21,795 nt of DNA from Bacillota bacterium (GTDB lineage: Bacteria; Bacillota; Clostridia; Lachnospirales; Lachnospiraceae), in NCBI GenBank assembly GCA_023399455.1, contig JAEWPN010000008.1, forward strand, positions 1-21,795. Reading direction: 5' to 3'. The position numbers and the translations under genes are program-made. The notes under the pieces are model-generated. The model saw nothing but the letters and a program-made list of their open reading frames with translations. It had not been told where the DNA came from and did not search any database. This document shows positions 7,227 to 14,058 of this stretch, one piece after another. How positions within the stretch are numbered: position 1 is the first letter of the stretch; each line of letters starts with the position of its first letter.

Positions 7227-7685
7227 ATGGATGAAGTTGACAGAAAAATATTAATCGCGCTTAGGGAGAATTCCCGCCGATCGGCTACGGATATCAGTAA
7301 AAGGGTCAATCTTTCAGTTGCCGCTGTAATCGAACGTATTAATAAAATGGAAAATATCGGGATTATTCAGCAGTATACGCTTGTTGTGAATCAGCATAAG
7401 ATAGGAAACGATGTTATGGCGCTTATGGAGGTCAGTCTGGAACATCCCAAATATTATGACGAATTTACGGATAAAATGAAAAGCATGGAGGATATAGAAG
7501 CATGCCATTACGTTACGGGAGATTATGATTTTATGATTAAAATCAATACCCGCTCTTCGGAAGAACTGGAATTGCTGCACAGGAAAATAAAAAGTATTAG
7601 GGGAGTGTCTGGTACAAAAACATTTTTTGTATTGAAGGAGATAAAAAACACTTTGGCTCCGGTTCCCGAAGTGAAAAAAATTTAG
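7227..7685 (+). CDS. Lrp/AsnC-family transcriptional regulator
   Basis: This 152-residue protein begins with the standard Lrp winged helix-turn-helix (M-D-E-V-D-R-K-I-L, helix at about 20-45). A ligand-binding and oligomerisation domain (RAM/AsnC type) spans about 67-140, with H-Y-V-T-G-D-Y-D-F-M as its family signature. I chose ATG 7227 because GGGAGG at 7214-7219 lies 7 nt upstream; ATGs at 7212 and 7221 overlap that site. The gene starts 18 bases after the LacI gene, so the two may share a transcript. It is also the gene immediately upstream of the D-amino acid/5-oxoproline operon, which is what Lrp-type amino-acid sensors often control. The effector is unknown. Confidence 0.9.
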   Translation: MDEVDRKILIALRENSRRSATDISKRVNLSVAAVIERINKMENIGIIQQYTLVVNQHKIGNDVMALMEVSLEHPKYYDEFTDKMKSMEDIEACHYVTGDYDFMIKINTRSSEELELLHRKIKSIRGVSGTKTFFVLKEIKNTLAPVPEVKKI

Positions 7686-7733
7686 CCGAATGCATATTTT
7701 TAGCATATACACAATAAAAATTAAAATGAAAAG

Positions 7734-7776
7734 TAAATATTTAAATAAATATTATCGTAATTTTTATAAATATTTA
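7734..7776. promoter_or_regulatory. two AT-rich palindromes upstream of the dat promoter, possible Lrp sites
   Basis: TAAATATTTA occurs twice, at 7734-7743 and 7767-7776, with centres 33 bp apart (about three helical turns). The second copy overlaps the -35 box at 7773-7778. Equal copies on one DNA face beside a neighbouring Lrp-type gene suggest an operator pair. The whole stretch is very AT-rich, so chance is a real alternative. Confidence 0.4.
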
Positions 7777-7801
7777 CAAAAATTATTGTCAGGGATATAA
7801 T
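7773..7801 (+). promoter_or_regulatory. promoter of the D-amino acid/5-oxoproline operon
   Basis: TTTACA at 7773-7778 and a perfect TATAAT at 7796-7801 are separated by 17 bp. The predicted start is near 7808, giving a leader of about 133 nt to the first gene. That leader holds a terminator-like hairpin. Confidence 0.7.
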
Positions 7802-7830
7802 TACAATCATAATAATATAAGCTTTACAAC

Positions 7831-7876
7831 AACGCATTTGAGGACAGAGAGGTCTTTTCTCACATGCGTTTTTTTT
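7831..7876 (+). terminator. leader terminator (attenuator) ahead of dat
   Basis: AACGCAT at 7831-7837 pairs with ATGCGTT at 7864-7870. The stem continues with TGAG / CTCA and then an inner GAC / GTC. The right arm runs into eight T (7869-7876). It lies about 25 nt after the predicted transcription start and 65 nt before the first gene, with no further promoter visible after it. That placement suggests conditional termination. A second small inverted repeat (GCAAATA at 7891-7897, TATTTGC at 7919-7925) follows. Confidence 0.6.
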
Positions 7877-7940
7877 GAAAAAATAATTTTGCAAATAGAA
7901 CAATGAGGGCGGATGGCATATTTGCGGAAAGAAGGTCAGG

Positions 7941-8783
7941 ATGGAAAATCTGGGATATTATAATGGAATATTTGGATTGATTGAAGAAATGGTGATCCCA
8001 ATGAATGACAGAGTTCATTTTTTTGGTGATGGGGTATATGATGCAACTTTCAGCGCAAATCATGTGGTTTATTTGATAGAAGAGCATATTGACCGTTTTT
8101 TTAACAGTGCGGAACAGGTCAAAATTACTATTCCACATACGAAAGCAGAGGTAAAAGCTATTTTAGAGGAAATGGCAGCTATGGTGGAGGCGGAGGAATC
8201 GTTTGTCTATTGGCAGGTGACAAGAGGTACTGCGCCCAGGAATCATGCATTTCCGGACACAAAGGCAAATTTCTGGATCACAGTAACGCCCTTTGAACTG
8301 CGCAATATAAAGGAACGTATGGCATTGACGGCAATGGAAGATACAAGGCATCTTCATTGCAATATAAAGACACTGAATCTGCTGCCCAGTGTAATGGCTT
8401 CTCAAAAGGCATCTGAGGAGGGGTGTCAGGAAACAGTATTTTACAGGGGAGATATTGTGACTGAGTGTGCACACAGCAATGTATCTATTTTAAAAGACGG
8501 GATGTTAAAAACGCATCCTAATGATCGATATATTTTACCGGGTATTGCGAAGTCACATTTAATCATGGCCTGCAAGGCACTAAAGATACCGGTGGACGAA
8601 ACAGCCTTTACGATGAGCGAAATGGAAGCGGCCGATGAAATTATTGTTACAAGCTCAAGCAATTTCTGCTCTGCGGTAAAAACGCTGAAGGGGAGACCGG
8701 TCGGCGGAAAAGCACCAAAGTTAATTGAGGTGATTCAGGATTATCTCGTCGCAGAATTCCGTGTTTACTGCGGGTTGGAGTGA
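7941..8783 (+). CDS. dat: D-amino acid aminotransferase (class IV, PLP)
   Basis: This 280-residue, fold-type IV PLP enzyme matches Bacillus D-amino acid transaminase closely along its length. The reaction is D-alanine (or another D-amino acid) + 2-oxoglutarate giving pyruvate (or 2-oxo acid) + D-glutamate. The predicted PLP lysine is Lys143 in I-K-T-L-N-L-L. Tyr33 lies in the G-D-G-V-Y segment. Arg100 and His102 in P-R-N-H correspond to the carboxylate-trap residues typical of the D-specific enzymes, which argues against IlvE or PabC. ATG 7941 has a GAAGG-type site just upstream. It is the first gene of the operon and overlaps or closely precedes the DUF4392 gene. Next to D-glutamate cyclase-like genes, its product would be D-glutamate for breakdown, though supplying wall precursors is possible. 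Confidence 0.92.
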   Translation: MENLGYYNGIFGLIEEMVIPMNDRVHFFGDGVYDATFSANHVVYLIEEHIDRFFNSAEQVKITIPHTKAEVKAILEEMAAMVEAEESFVYWQVTRGTAPRNHAFPDTKANFWITVTPFELRNIKERMALTAMEDTRHLHCNIKTLNLLPSVMASQKASEEGCQETVFYRGDIVTECAHSNVSILKDGMLKTHPNDRYILPGIAKSHLIMACKALKIPVDETAFTMSEMEAADEIIVTSSSNFCSAVKTLKGRPVGGKAPKLIEVIQDYLVAEFRVYCGLE

Positions 8784-8791
8784 GGTTGGCT

Positions 8792-9859
8792 ATGAATGCA
8801 GAAGAAGTGGCAGAATTAAACATCGGAGAAGACTTGGACCAATTAATCAATTTAGATCCCAGAGGCTACGGCGTTTGCAGAATCCTCTATAAAGGTACAC
8901 GGGAATATATGGGAGAGCCTGCTGTCATGAAATGTGCAAAAAAATTACAAAATGTACTCAGACAGGAGGACATAGTGTACATTATTACCGGATTTGTTCT
9001 TCTGCCCCACAGGCATGCGGAGACAGACGGGATTATCGGAGCTATGCTGTTAGCGAGGATGCTTGTGAGGGCATATGGTGCAAAGCCTGTGATTATCTGC
9101 CCTGAGGAATGTAAGAATGCCGTGCAGAGTCTTTCCAGTGTGGTGGGTCTTCATCTGTATGATGGATACATGGAAATCAAAAGCATGCCGATTGCCGTAG
9201 GGCGTATTATTTTTACGAAGGAGGAAGAAAAAGCAGAAGAACAGGCAGCGGAAATTCTGCATGAGCTTCCTCCCAAAGCGGTAATTGCCATTGAGGCACC
9301 GGGGGCCAATTCAAAAGGAGTATACCATACGGCGAAGGGACTCGATGTGACGGAGCTGGAGGCAAAGACCGATGTTTTGTTCCGCAGGTGCAAGGAAGCG
9401 GGTGTTTTAAATATTGCAATAGGAGATTTAGGGAATGAATTGGGGATGGGTACGCTAAGAAAGCATTTGCAAAAATATGTGCCTTATATGGAAGAAAACG
9501 GATGCATTTGCGGATGCCAAGGCGGGAGTAGCGCTTCGGAGTCAGCAGATTACATAATAACCACGACCATATCCCATTGGGGCGCAGAGGCTCTTATCGC
9601 GGCTACCGCATGGCTGTTTAAACAGCCGGAGCTTATTCATGCCGGAGATTTGGAAAAAGAGGCTATAAAGACAGCGTCTAACTGCGGCATGGTAGATATG
9701 TACGGCTGGGTGGATTATGCGATTGACGGAATAGGAATGGAGTTCCATTTGTATCTGCTGGAGATTATGCGCCAATGTGTGGTGAATTCACTGCGTCATT
9801 TTACGATGTGCGGGGAATGGTTTGAAAAAGTTATCGATAAAAAATTCTTTGAGATATAA
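8792..9859 (+). CDS. DUF4392 protein, D-glutamate cyclase C-terminal-like
   Basis: This 355-residue soluble protein matches the DUF4392 family, the domain that forms the C-terminal half of animal D-glutamate cyclase (DGLUCY). Visible family blocks are A-E-T-D-G at 76-80 followed by an Ala/Leu-rich helix, I-E-A-P-G-A-N at 167-173, I-G-D-L-G-N-E-L-G-M-G at 210-220 and I-S-H-W-G-A-E at 260-266. Catalysis by this half alone has not been shown to my knowledge. ATG 8792 is preferred (GAGG at 8782-8785); a GTG at 8780 overlapping the dat stop is possible and adds four residues. The other cyclase half is encoded three genes downstream (11616-12401), so the two may act together on D-glutamate made by Dat. 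Family call strong, role inferred. Confidence 0.85.
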   Translation: MNAEEVAELNIGEDLDQLINLDPRGYGVCRILYKGTREYMGEPAVMKCAKKLQNVLRQEDIVYIITGFVLLPHRHAETDGIIGAMLLARMLVRAYGAKPVIICPEECKNAVQSLSSVVGLHLYDGYMEIKSMPIAVGRIIFTKEEEKAEEQAAEILHELPPKAVIAIEAPGANSKGVYHTAKGLDVTELEAKTDVLFRRCKEAGVLNIAIGDLGNELGMGTLRKHLQKYVPYMEENGCICGCQGGSSASESADYIITTTISHWGAEALIAATAWLFKQPELIHAGDLEKEAIKTASNCGMVDMYGWVDYAIDGIGMEFHLYLLEIMRQCVVNSLRHFTMCGEWFEKVIDKKFFEI

Positions 9860-9887
9860 AGACTATGAAAAAAGCATGGGTATAAAT

Positions 9888-10604
9888 ATGGATGAAATAA
9901 TTTTTTCGGCGGTAGGAGAACAGGGAATTGCCGTTTTGTTTGAACAAAAAATCAGTGAAGAGACAAACGGCAAGATCCGTTTTCTGATGGAGAAGCTGCG
10001 AAAAAGAAAAGAAATCCGGGAAATGATTCCGGCATTCTGCTCCCTGCTGGTATTCTATGATTGCCGGAAAATCAGCTATAGCAGAATGAAAAGAATCCTG
10101 GAAAAAGAAGCTGCCGGTCTTTTGGCGGTAAAGTCCGGTCAAAAGAAAATTCATATTATTCCGGTGTGCTACGGCGACACTTTTGGAGAGGATATTGGTT
10201 ATGTTTCGGAATATACCGGGCTGAAAGAAGAGGAAATTATACGGCTTCACTGTGGACGGGATTATCTGATTTATATGTTAGGATTTCTCCCCGGATTTGC
10301 TTATCTGGGGGGACTGGATGAACGTATTTTCTGTCCCAGGCTGGAAAGTCCGAGAACGCGTATTATGGCAGGCAGTATTGGTATAGGGGGAGAGCAGACG
10401 GGAATTTATCCTCTGGACTCTCCGGGAGGATGGCGGTTGATTGGAAAAACGCCCCTGCGGCCCTATGATGTACACCGCAATCCACCTATTTTGTATAAAA
10501 TGGGGGATTATATCCGTTTTCAGTCTGTTACAAGCGATGAGTATGATGAGATTTCGGCAAAAGTGGAACAGGGGATATACAAGCACCGTTGTATAACGCA
10601 ATGA
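9888..10604 (+). CDS. pxpB: 5-oxoprolinase subunit PxpB (KipI-like)
   Basis: This 238-residue protein is the PxpB/KipI subunit of the ATP-dependent 5-oxoprolinase PxpABC, which opens the 5-oxoproline ring to give glutamate. Signatures are G-F-L-P-G-F-A-Y-L-G at 132-141 and, at about 155-175, P-R-T-R, A-G-S-I-G-I and Q-T-G-I-Y-P. The start is uncertain. A long open frame reaches back to a TTG at 9822 inside the previous gene, but the KipI family N-terminus aligns with ATG 9888; ATG 9876 is the alternative. No good ribosome binding site precedes any of them, so translation may depend on coupling to the previous gene. It lies 13 bp before pxpC, the usual family pair. Confidence 0.9.
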   Translation: MDEIIFSAVGEQGIAVLFEQKISEETNGKIRFLMEKLRKRKEIREMIPAFCSLLVFYDCRKISYSRMKRILEKEAAGLLAVKSGQKKIHIIPVCYGDTFGEDIGYVSEYTGLKEEEIIRLHCGRDYLIYMLGFLPGFAYLGGLDERIFCPRLESPRTRIMAGSIGIGGEQTGIYPLDSPGGWRLIGKTPLRPYDVHRNPPILYKMGDYIRFQSVTSDEYDEISAKVEQGIYKHRCITQ

Positions 10605-10617
10605 AAAGGAGGCTCGT

Positions 10618-11619
10618 ATGGACAAACAGATACAGTTGGATGTTTTGGAACCGGGACTGATGACAACAGTACAGGATGCGGGCAGGTATGGTTATCAAGC
10701 AAGTGGTTTTTCCGTTTCCGGATGCATGGACCTAAATGCTATGCAGGAAGCTAATTTCCTGTTGAATAATCCGGTGGGAGAAGCTGTTTTGGAAATGATT
10801 TACATGGGCGGCACTTTCCGCTTTTCTTGTGATACTTTTTTTGCTCTTACGGGAGCCGATATGGCTCCGCTTTTGAATGAAAAGGAAATCCCTTGTTATC
10901 AGGCAATACAAGCAAAGGCCGGAGATCTGTTAAGATGTCGTACAGCCCGAAACGGCAGGTATGGATATCTTTCCGTGGCAGGAGGATTTCTGATTTCCGA
11001 GGTACTTGGAAGCAAGTCGACTCATCTAAAATGTGCAGTAGGAGGCTTTCGGGGCAGAAAGCTGGAGAAGGGGGATATTCTTCTTCTGTGTACAGAGACA
11101 AAGCGTCTGTTAAATCTAGAACAAAAGGAAATCTTTCACGGTGATTATCTTCCGGAAATAAACGTCCGTGTGGTTCCCGGTCCGCAGTATGGCCATTTTA
11201 CTGAGGAAGGGATACGGACATTCGGGAACGAAAAATATGTTGTTTCGGGGGAATCTGACCGAATGGGATATCGGCTGGAAGGACCAGCCGTCAGTTGCCG
11301 TGATAAAGCCGATATCATATCTGACGGAATCGCAGAGGGCTCTGTTCAGGTTCCTTCCGGTGGAAAGCCAATGGTTTTGCTGGCCGACCGTCAGACCACT
11401 GGAGGGTATGCCAAAATAGGAACGGTGATTGCGGTTGATCTGCCTCAGCTCGTGCAGTGTATGCCGGGCACCGCCGTGCGTTTTTCCTGGGTGACGGTAG
11501 AAGAAGCACAAGTCTTATACCGGAAAGATAAGAGAGAGAAGAGACGTATGATGAGACGGACAGGGTACTGTCCTCAAAATATGGGTTATTTAGAAAGAAT
11601 ACGCAGGGGGAGCTTATGA
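10618..11619 (+). CDS. pxpC: 5-oxoprolinase subunit PxpC (KipA-like)
   Basis: This 333-residue biotin-dependent-carboxylase-like protein is the PxpC/KipA partner of PxpB. The family opening is clear: E-P-G-L then T-V-Q-D-A-G-R-Y-G at about 11-25, with the V-S-G-C-M-D block at about 33-38. Later [11 protein letters not shown], and G-G-Y-A-K-I-G-T-V near the C-terminal end of the domain, are also typical. ATG 10618 has a strong AAAAGGAGG at 10604-10612. A charged Arg/Lys-rich tail follows the conserved domain. The stop overlaps the start of the DUF1445 gene as ATGA, so these two are translationally coupled. In B. subtilis the same families neighbour each other (ycsI-kipI-kipA). Confidence 0.92.
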   Translation: MDKQIQLDVLEPGLMTTVQDAGRYGYQASGFSVSGCMDLNAMQEANFLLNNPVGEAVLEMIYMGGTFRFSCDTFFALTGADMAPLLNEKEIPCYQAIQAKAGDLLRCRTARNGRYGYLSVAGGFLISEVLGSKSTHLKCAVGGFRGRKLEKGDILLLCTETKRLLNLEQKEIFHGDYLPEINVRVVPGPQYGHFTEEGIRTFGNEKYVVSGESDRMGYRLEGPAVSCRDKADIISDGIAEGSVQVPSGGKPMVLLADRQTTGGYAKIGTVIAVDLPQLVQCMPGTAVRFSWVTVEEAQVLYRKDKREKRRMMRRTGYCPQNMGYLERIRRGSL

Positions 11620-12401
11620 AGAATAGTTTGATATCGCCGGCGAGTGTGCGTTTGCAAATTAGGGAGGGAAAGCTGAAAGAACCTACTTCCGGACTTTGCC
11701 CGGGCTATGCGCAAGCAAATCTGGTAGTGCTGCCTCAAAAGTATGCATATGACTTTTTGTTATTCGCACAGAGGAATCCAAAGCCCTGTCCACTTTTGGA
11801 GGTTAGCGATACCGGGAGCAGATTTTTGAAAAAAATTGCATACAATGCGGATATAGCAACGGATATTCCGAAATACCGTGTTTATGAAAATGGCAAATTA
11901 ACAGGTGAATATTTGGACATAGTTCCGTTCTGGCGTGATGATCTTGTAAGCTTCCTGATTGGCTGCAGCTTTTCTTTTGAATCGGAGCTGACAGGGGCGG
12001 GAATTGAGATGCGTCATAACACGGAACATTGCAATGTGCCAATGTACCTGACAAATATCCCTTGTGTTCCGGCGGGATCGTTTCACGGTAATATGGTCGT
12101 GAGTATGAGACCTATTCCCTATGAGCAGGTAGTGAAGGCGGTAACTGTGACATCTGCAATACCCAGAGTGCATGGAGCGCCGGTACATATAGGCTGTCCG
12201 GAAGCAATTGGAATTGGCAGTTTGGATCAGCCTGATTTCGGGGATGCGGTAACGGTGAAAGAAGGAGAAGTTCCTGTATTCTGGGCATGCGGCGTAACAC
12301 CCCAGGCTGCGGTTATGGCTTCCGGGACAGAGTTTTGTATTACACATGCGCCGGGGCATATGCTGATTACGGATATGAAAAATGTTTTTTTAAAAGAATA
12401 G
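11616..12401 (+). CDS. ycsI: DUF1445/YcsI protein, D-glutamate cyclase N-terminal-like
   Basis: This 261-residue protein has the full set of DUF1445 blocks. They are [10 protein letters not shown] at 24-33, [11 protein letters not shown] at 53-63, [10 protein letters not shown] at 113-122, [10 protein letters not shown] at 184-193, [10 protein letters not shown] at 221-230 and H-A-P-G-H at 244-248. Bacterial members are usually annotated as putative hydro-lyases. The same domain forms the N-terminal half of animal D-glutamate cyclase, which interconverts D-glutamate and 5-oxo-D-proline. Its length is normal for a stand-alone member. The start overlaps the pxpC stop by 4 bases, with AGGGGGAG at 11605-11612. 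Placement between PxpC and PxpA makes a 5-oxoproline role very likely; direct cyclase activity is an inference. Confidence 0.9.
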   Translation: MKNSLISPASVRLQIREGKLKEPTSGLCPGYAQANLVVLPQKYAYDFLLFAQRNPKPCPLLEVSDTGSRFLKKIAYNADIATDIPKYRVYENGKLTGEYLDIVPFWRDDLVSFLIGCSFSFESELTGAGIEMRHNTEHCNVPMYLTNIPCVPAGSFHGNMVVSMRPIPYEQVVKAVTVTSAIPRVHGAPVHIGCPEAIGIGSLDQPDFGDAVTVKEGEVPVFWACGVTPQAAVMASGTEFCITHAPGHMLITDMKNVFLKE

Positions 12402-12411
12402 GCGGAATGTT

Positions 12412-13176
12412 ATGGATAGGATTGATTTGAATTGTGACTTGGGAGAGAGCTTCGGCACCTACACAATAGGAATGGATGAAAGCGTGATTCCGCTCATTTC
12501 ATCTGCGAACGTTGCTTGCGGCTTTCATGCCTCAGACCCTCTCGTGATGTCAAATACGGTGGTTTTGTGTAAAAAATACGGTGTCGCTGTTGGCGCGCAT
12601 CCCGGATTTCCGGATTTGTCCGGTTTCGGCCGGCGTAATATGAACGTTTCTTTGGCGGAGGCAAAAACAATGGTGCAGTATCAAATCGGAGCCTTAGATG
12701 CATTCTGCCAATCCGAGAAGGTAACGCTGCAGCATGTAAAGCTCCACGGTGCTTTGTACAATATGGCTGGCAAAGACTATGAGCTGGCGAGAGCTGTCTG
12801 CGAAGGAGTCCGTGCGGTGAATAGGGATTTGGTCATGCTTGTATTGGCGGGAAGCCAGATGAAGAAGGCGGCAGACGATCTTGGTATGAAGGCAGCGGAA
12901 GAAGTTTTCGCTGACAGAGCCTATGAGGAGGATGGATCTCTGGTGGCAAGAGCAAAGCCCGGAGCAATGATCACAGATGAGAAGTTTGCAATTGAAAGAG
13001 TGCTTACAATGGTGCTGGAACATAGGGTGACATCGGCAAGTGGCAGGAAAATACCGATCAATGCAGATAGTGTGTGTGTCCACGGAGACGGAGAGAAGGC
13101 ATTTGTCTTTGCTAAGAGTCTTAGGAAGGCACTTGAAGAGAGTGGGATTAACGTATGTGCTTTTGGTACACCCTAA
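12412..13176 (+). CDS. pxpA: 5-oxoprolinase subunit PxpA (LamB/YcsF family)
   Basis: This 254-residue protein is the PxpA subunit that completes the 5-oxoprolinase with PxpB and PxpC. Family marks are D-L-N-C-D-L-G-E at 5-12, A-C-G-F-H-A at 35-40, G-A-H-P-G-F-P-D at 61-68 and H-V-K-L-H-G-A-L-Y-N at 108-117. The histidines and acidic residues suit a divergent TIM-barrel deacetylase-like active site. ATG 12412 lies 10 bp after the DUF1445 stop, with GGCGGA as a moderate ribosome binding site. It is the last gene before an intergenic stretch with a new promoter, so it may end the first operon, although read-through into the transporter genes is possible. Confidence 0.93.
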   Translation: MDRIDLNCDLGESFGTYTIGMDESVIPLISSANVACGFHASDPLVMSNTVVLCKKYGVAVGAHPGFPDLSGFGRRNMNVSLAEAKTMVQYQIGALDAFCQSEKVTLQHVKLHGALYNMAGKDYELARAVCEGVRAVNRDLVMLVLAGSQMKKAADDLGMKAAEEVFADRAYEEDGSLVARAKPGAMITDEKFAIERVLTMVLEHRVTSASGRKIPINADSVCVHGDGEKAFVFAKSLRKALEESGINVCAFGTP

Positions 13177-13216
13177 TCGCATTCATGCAAAAAATATGGC
13201 AAATTAAATTAAAGTA

Positions 13217-13244
13217 TTGCTTTTTTAAAAGCATGTGTTATAAT
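13217..13244 (+). promoter_or_regulatory. promoter of the kinase-liv transporter unit
   Basis: TTGCTT at 13217-13222 and a perfect TATAAT at 13239-13244 are spaced 16 bp apart. TG at 13236-13237 gives an extended -10. Transcription should start near 13251, a few bases before a terminator-like hairpin. Confidence 0.65.
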
Positions 13245-13255
13245 GTGCGTTATAC

Positions 13256-13292
13256 AAAGGTGTTAACCATATATTTGGTTGCACCTTTTTTT
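13256..13292 (+). terminator. hairpin with T7 directly after the promoter (attenuator or operon end)
   Basis: AAAGGTG at 13256-13262 pairs with CACCTTT at 13282-13288. AACCA at 13265-13269 pairs with TGGTT at 13276-13280, with a TT/G internal bulge and a 6-nt loop. Seven T follow (13286-13292). It can end read-through from the pxp operon, and it must also be crossed by transcripts from the promoter at 13217-13244. The design matches the leader of dat. Confidence 0.65.
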
Positions 13293-13344
13293 GTGTAATT
13301 AAGAAAGTGCGCCTATCATGAAAAGTTCAGCGGGGGAACAAAAT

Positions 13345-13974
13345 ATGGAAAGATTTGTGATTGCGATTACGAGAACGTGCGGGAGCGGAGGAACTACGAT
13401 CAGCAAGCAGCTGGCGGCGCATTATGGTATTGATATGTATGACAGAAATTTGCTTCGTCTTGCTTCGGAGGACAGCGGAATCAATGAGGAACTGTTCGCG
13501 AGAGTGGAGGAGAGTACCAGAAACAAGTTGCTGTATAAGGTGTCAAGAAAAGTATATAACGGGGAACTGATATCCCCGGAGAGCAATGACTTTGTGTCTG
13601 ATCAGAACTTGTTCAATTACCAGGCAAAGGTCTTAAAGGAACTTGCCGAGAGAGAATCCTATGTCTGTGTAGGAAGGGCTTGTGATTATGTTTTGAAGGA
13701 TTTTTCCAATGTTCTTAAAGTATTTATCTGTGCTTCGGATGATGTCTGTATTAGCCGGGAAATGGAACGGCAGGGAATATCCCGGAAAGAAGCGGAAAAA
13801 TATGTTTCAAAAAATAACAAATACCGCAAGGAGTATTATAAGTATCACACCGGGCGGATATGGGAGAGTCCCTGCAATTATGACTTATGTATTAATACTG
13901 GTGAGCTGACTTATGAGCAGAGTGCCGACACCATTAAAGAAATTATACGAATGAAGTATCATGTCATGCGGTAG
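13345..13974 (+). CDS. cytidylate-kinase-like P-loop protein
   Basis: This 209-residue soluble protein matches the cytidylate kinase-like family (Pfam Cytidylate_kin2). A P-loop-type G-S-G-G-T-T-I lies at about 13-19, a G-R-A-C-D block at 111-115, and a basic R-K-E-Y-Y-K-Y-H-T-G-R segment at about 162-172 that could form a lid. The family's substrates are not established, and it is not the housekeeping Cmk. I chose ATG 13345 because GGGGGAA at 13332-13338 has 6-nt spacing; an ATG at 13318 would add nine residues but has no such site. It is the first gene after its own promoter and leader hairpin, and it precedes the amino acid importer. That link is unusual and unexplained. Confidence 0.8.
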   Translation: MERFVIAITRTCGSGGTTISKQLAAHYGIDMYDRNLLRLASEDSGINEELFARVEESTRNKLLYKVSRKVYNGELISPESNDFVSDQNLFNYQAKVLKELAERESYVCVGRACDYVLKDFSNVLKVFICASDDVCISREMERQGISRKEAEKYVSKNNKYRKEYYKYHTGRIWESPCNYDLCINTGELTYEQSADTIKEIIRMKYHVMR

Positions 13975-14004
13975 TCGCGGGAGCGGCCATGGTACCATAA
14001 AAAG

Positions 14005-14031
14005 ATAAATCCGCTAATAGGAGCGATTTAT
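14005..14031 (+). promoter_or_regulatory. hairpin just upstream of livJ
   Basis: ATAAATC at 14005-14011 pairs with GATTTAT at 14025-14031. An inner GCT / AGC stem follows after one bulged C, around the loop AATAGG. It ends 12 bases before the strong livJ ribosome binding site. It could be a processing or stability structure separating livJ from the kinase transcript. Confidence 0.4.
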
Positions 14032-14058
14032 ATAAAATAATTGAGGAGGATTCAGTAT

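Noticed and set aside
7690..7940. T-box or known amino acid riboswitch in the dat leader
   Set aside because: No T-box core or other riboswitch consensus could be recognised, only the terminator-like hairpin and a small inverted repeat.
7903..7980. 26-codon frame overlapping the dat start as a possible leader peptide
   Set aside because: It has no strong ribosome binding site, lies after the attenuator hairpin rather than before it, and has no run of a single regulatory amino acid.
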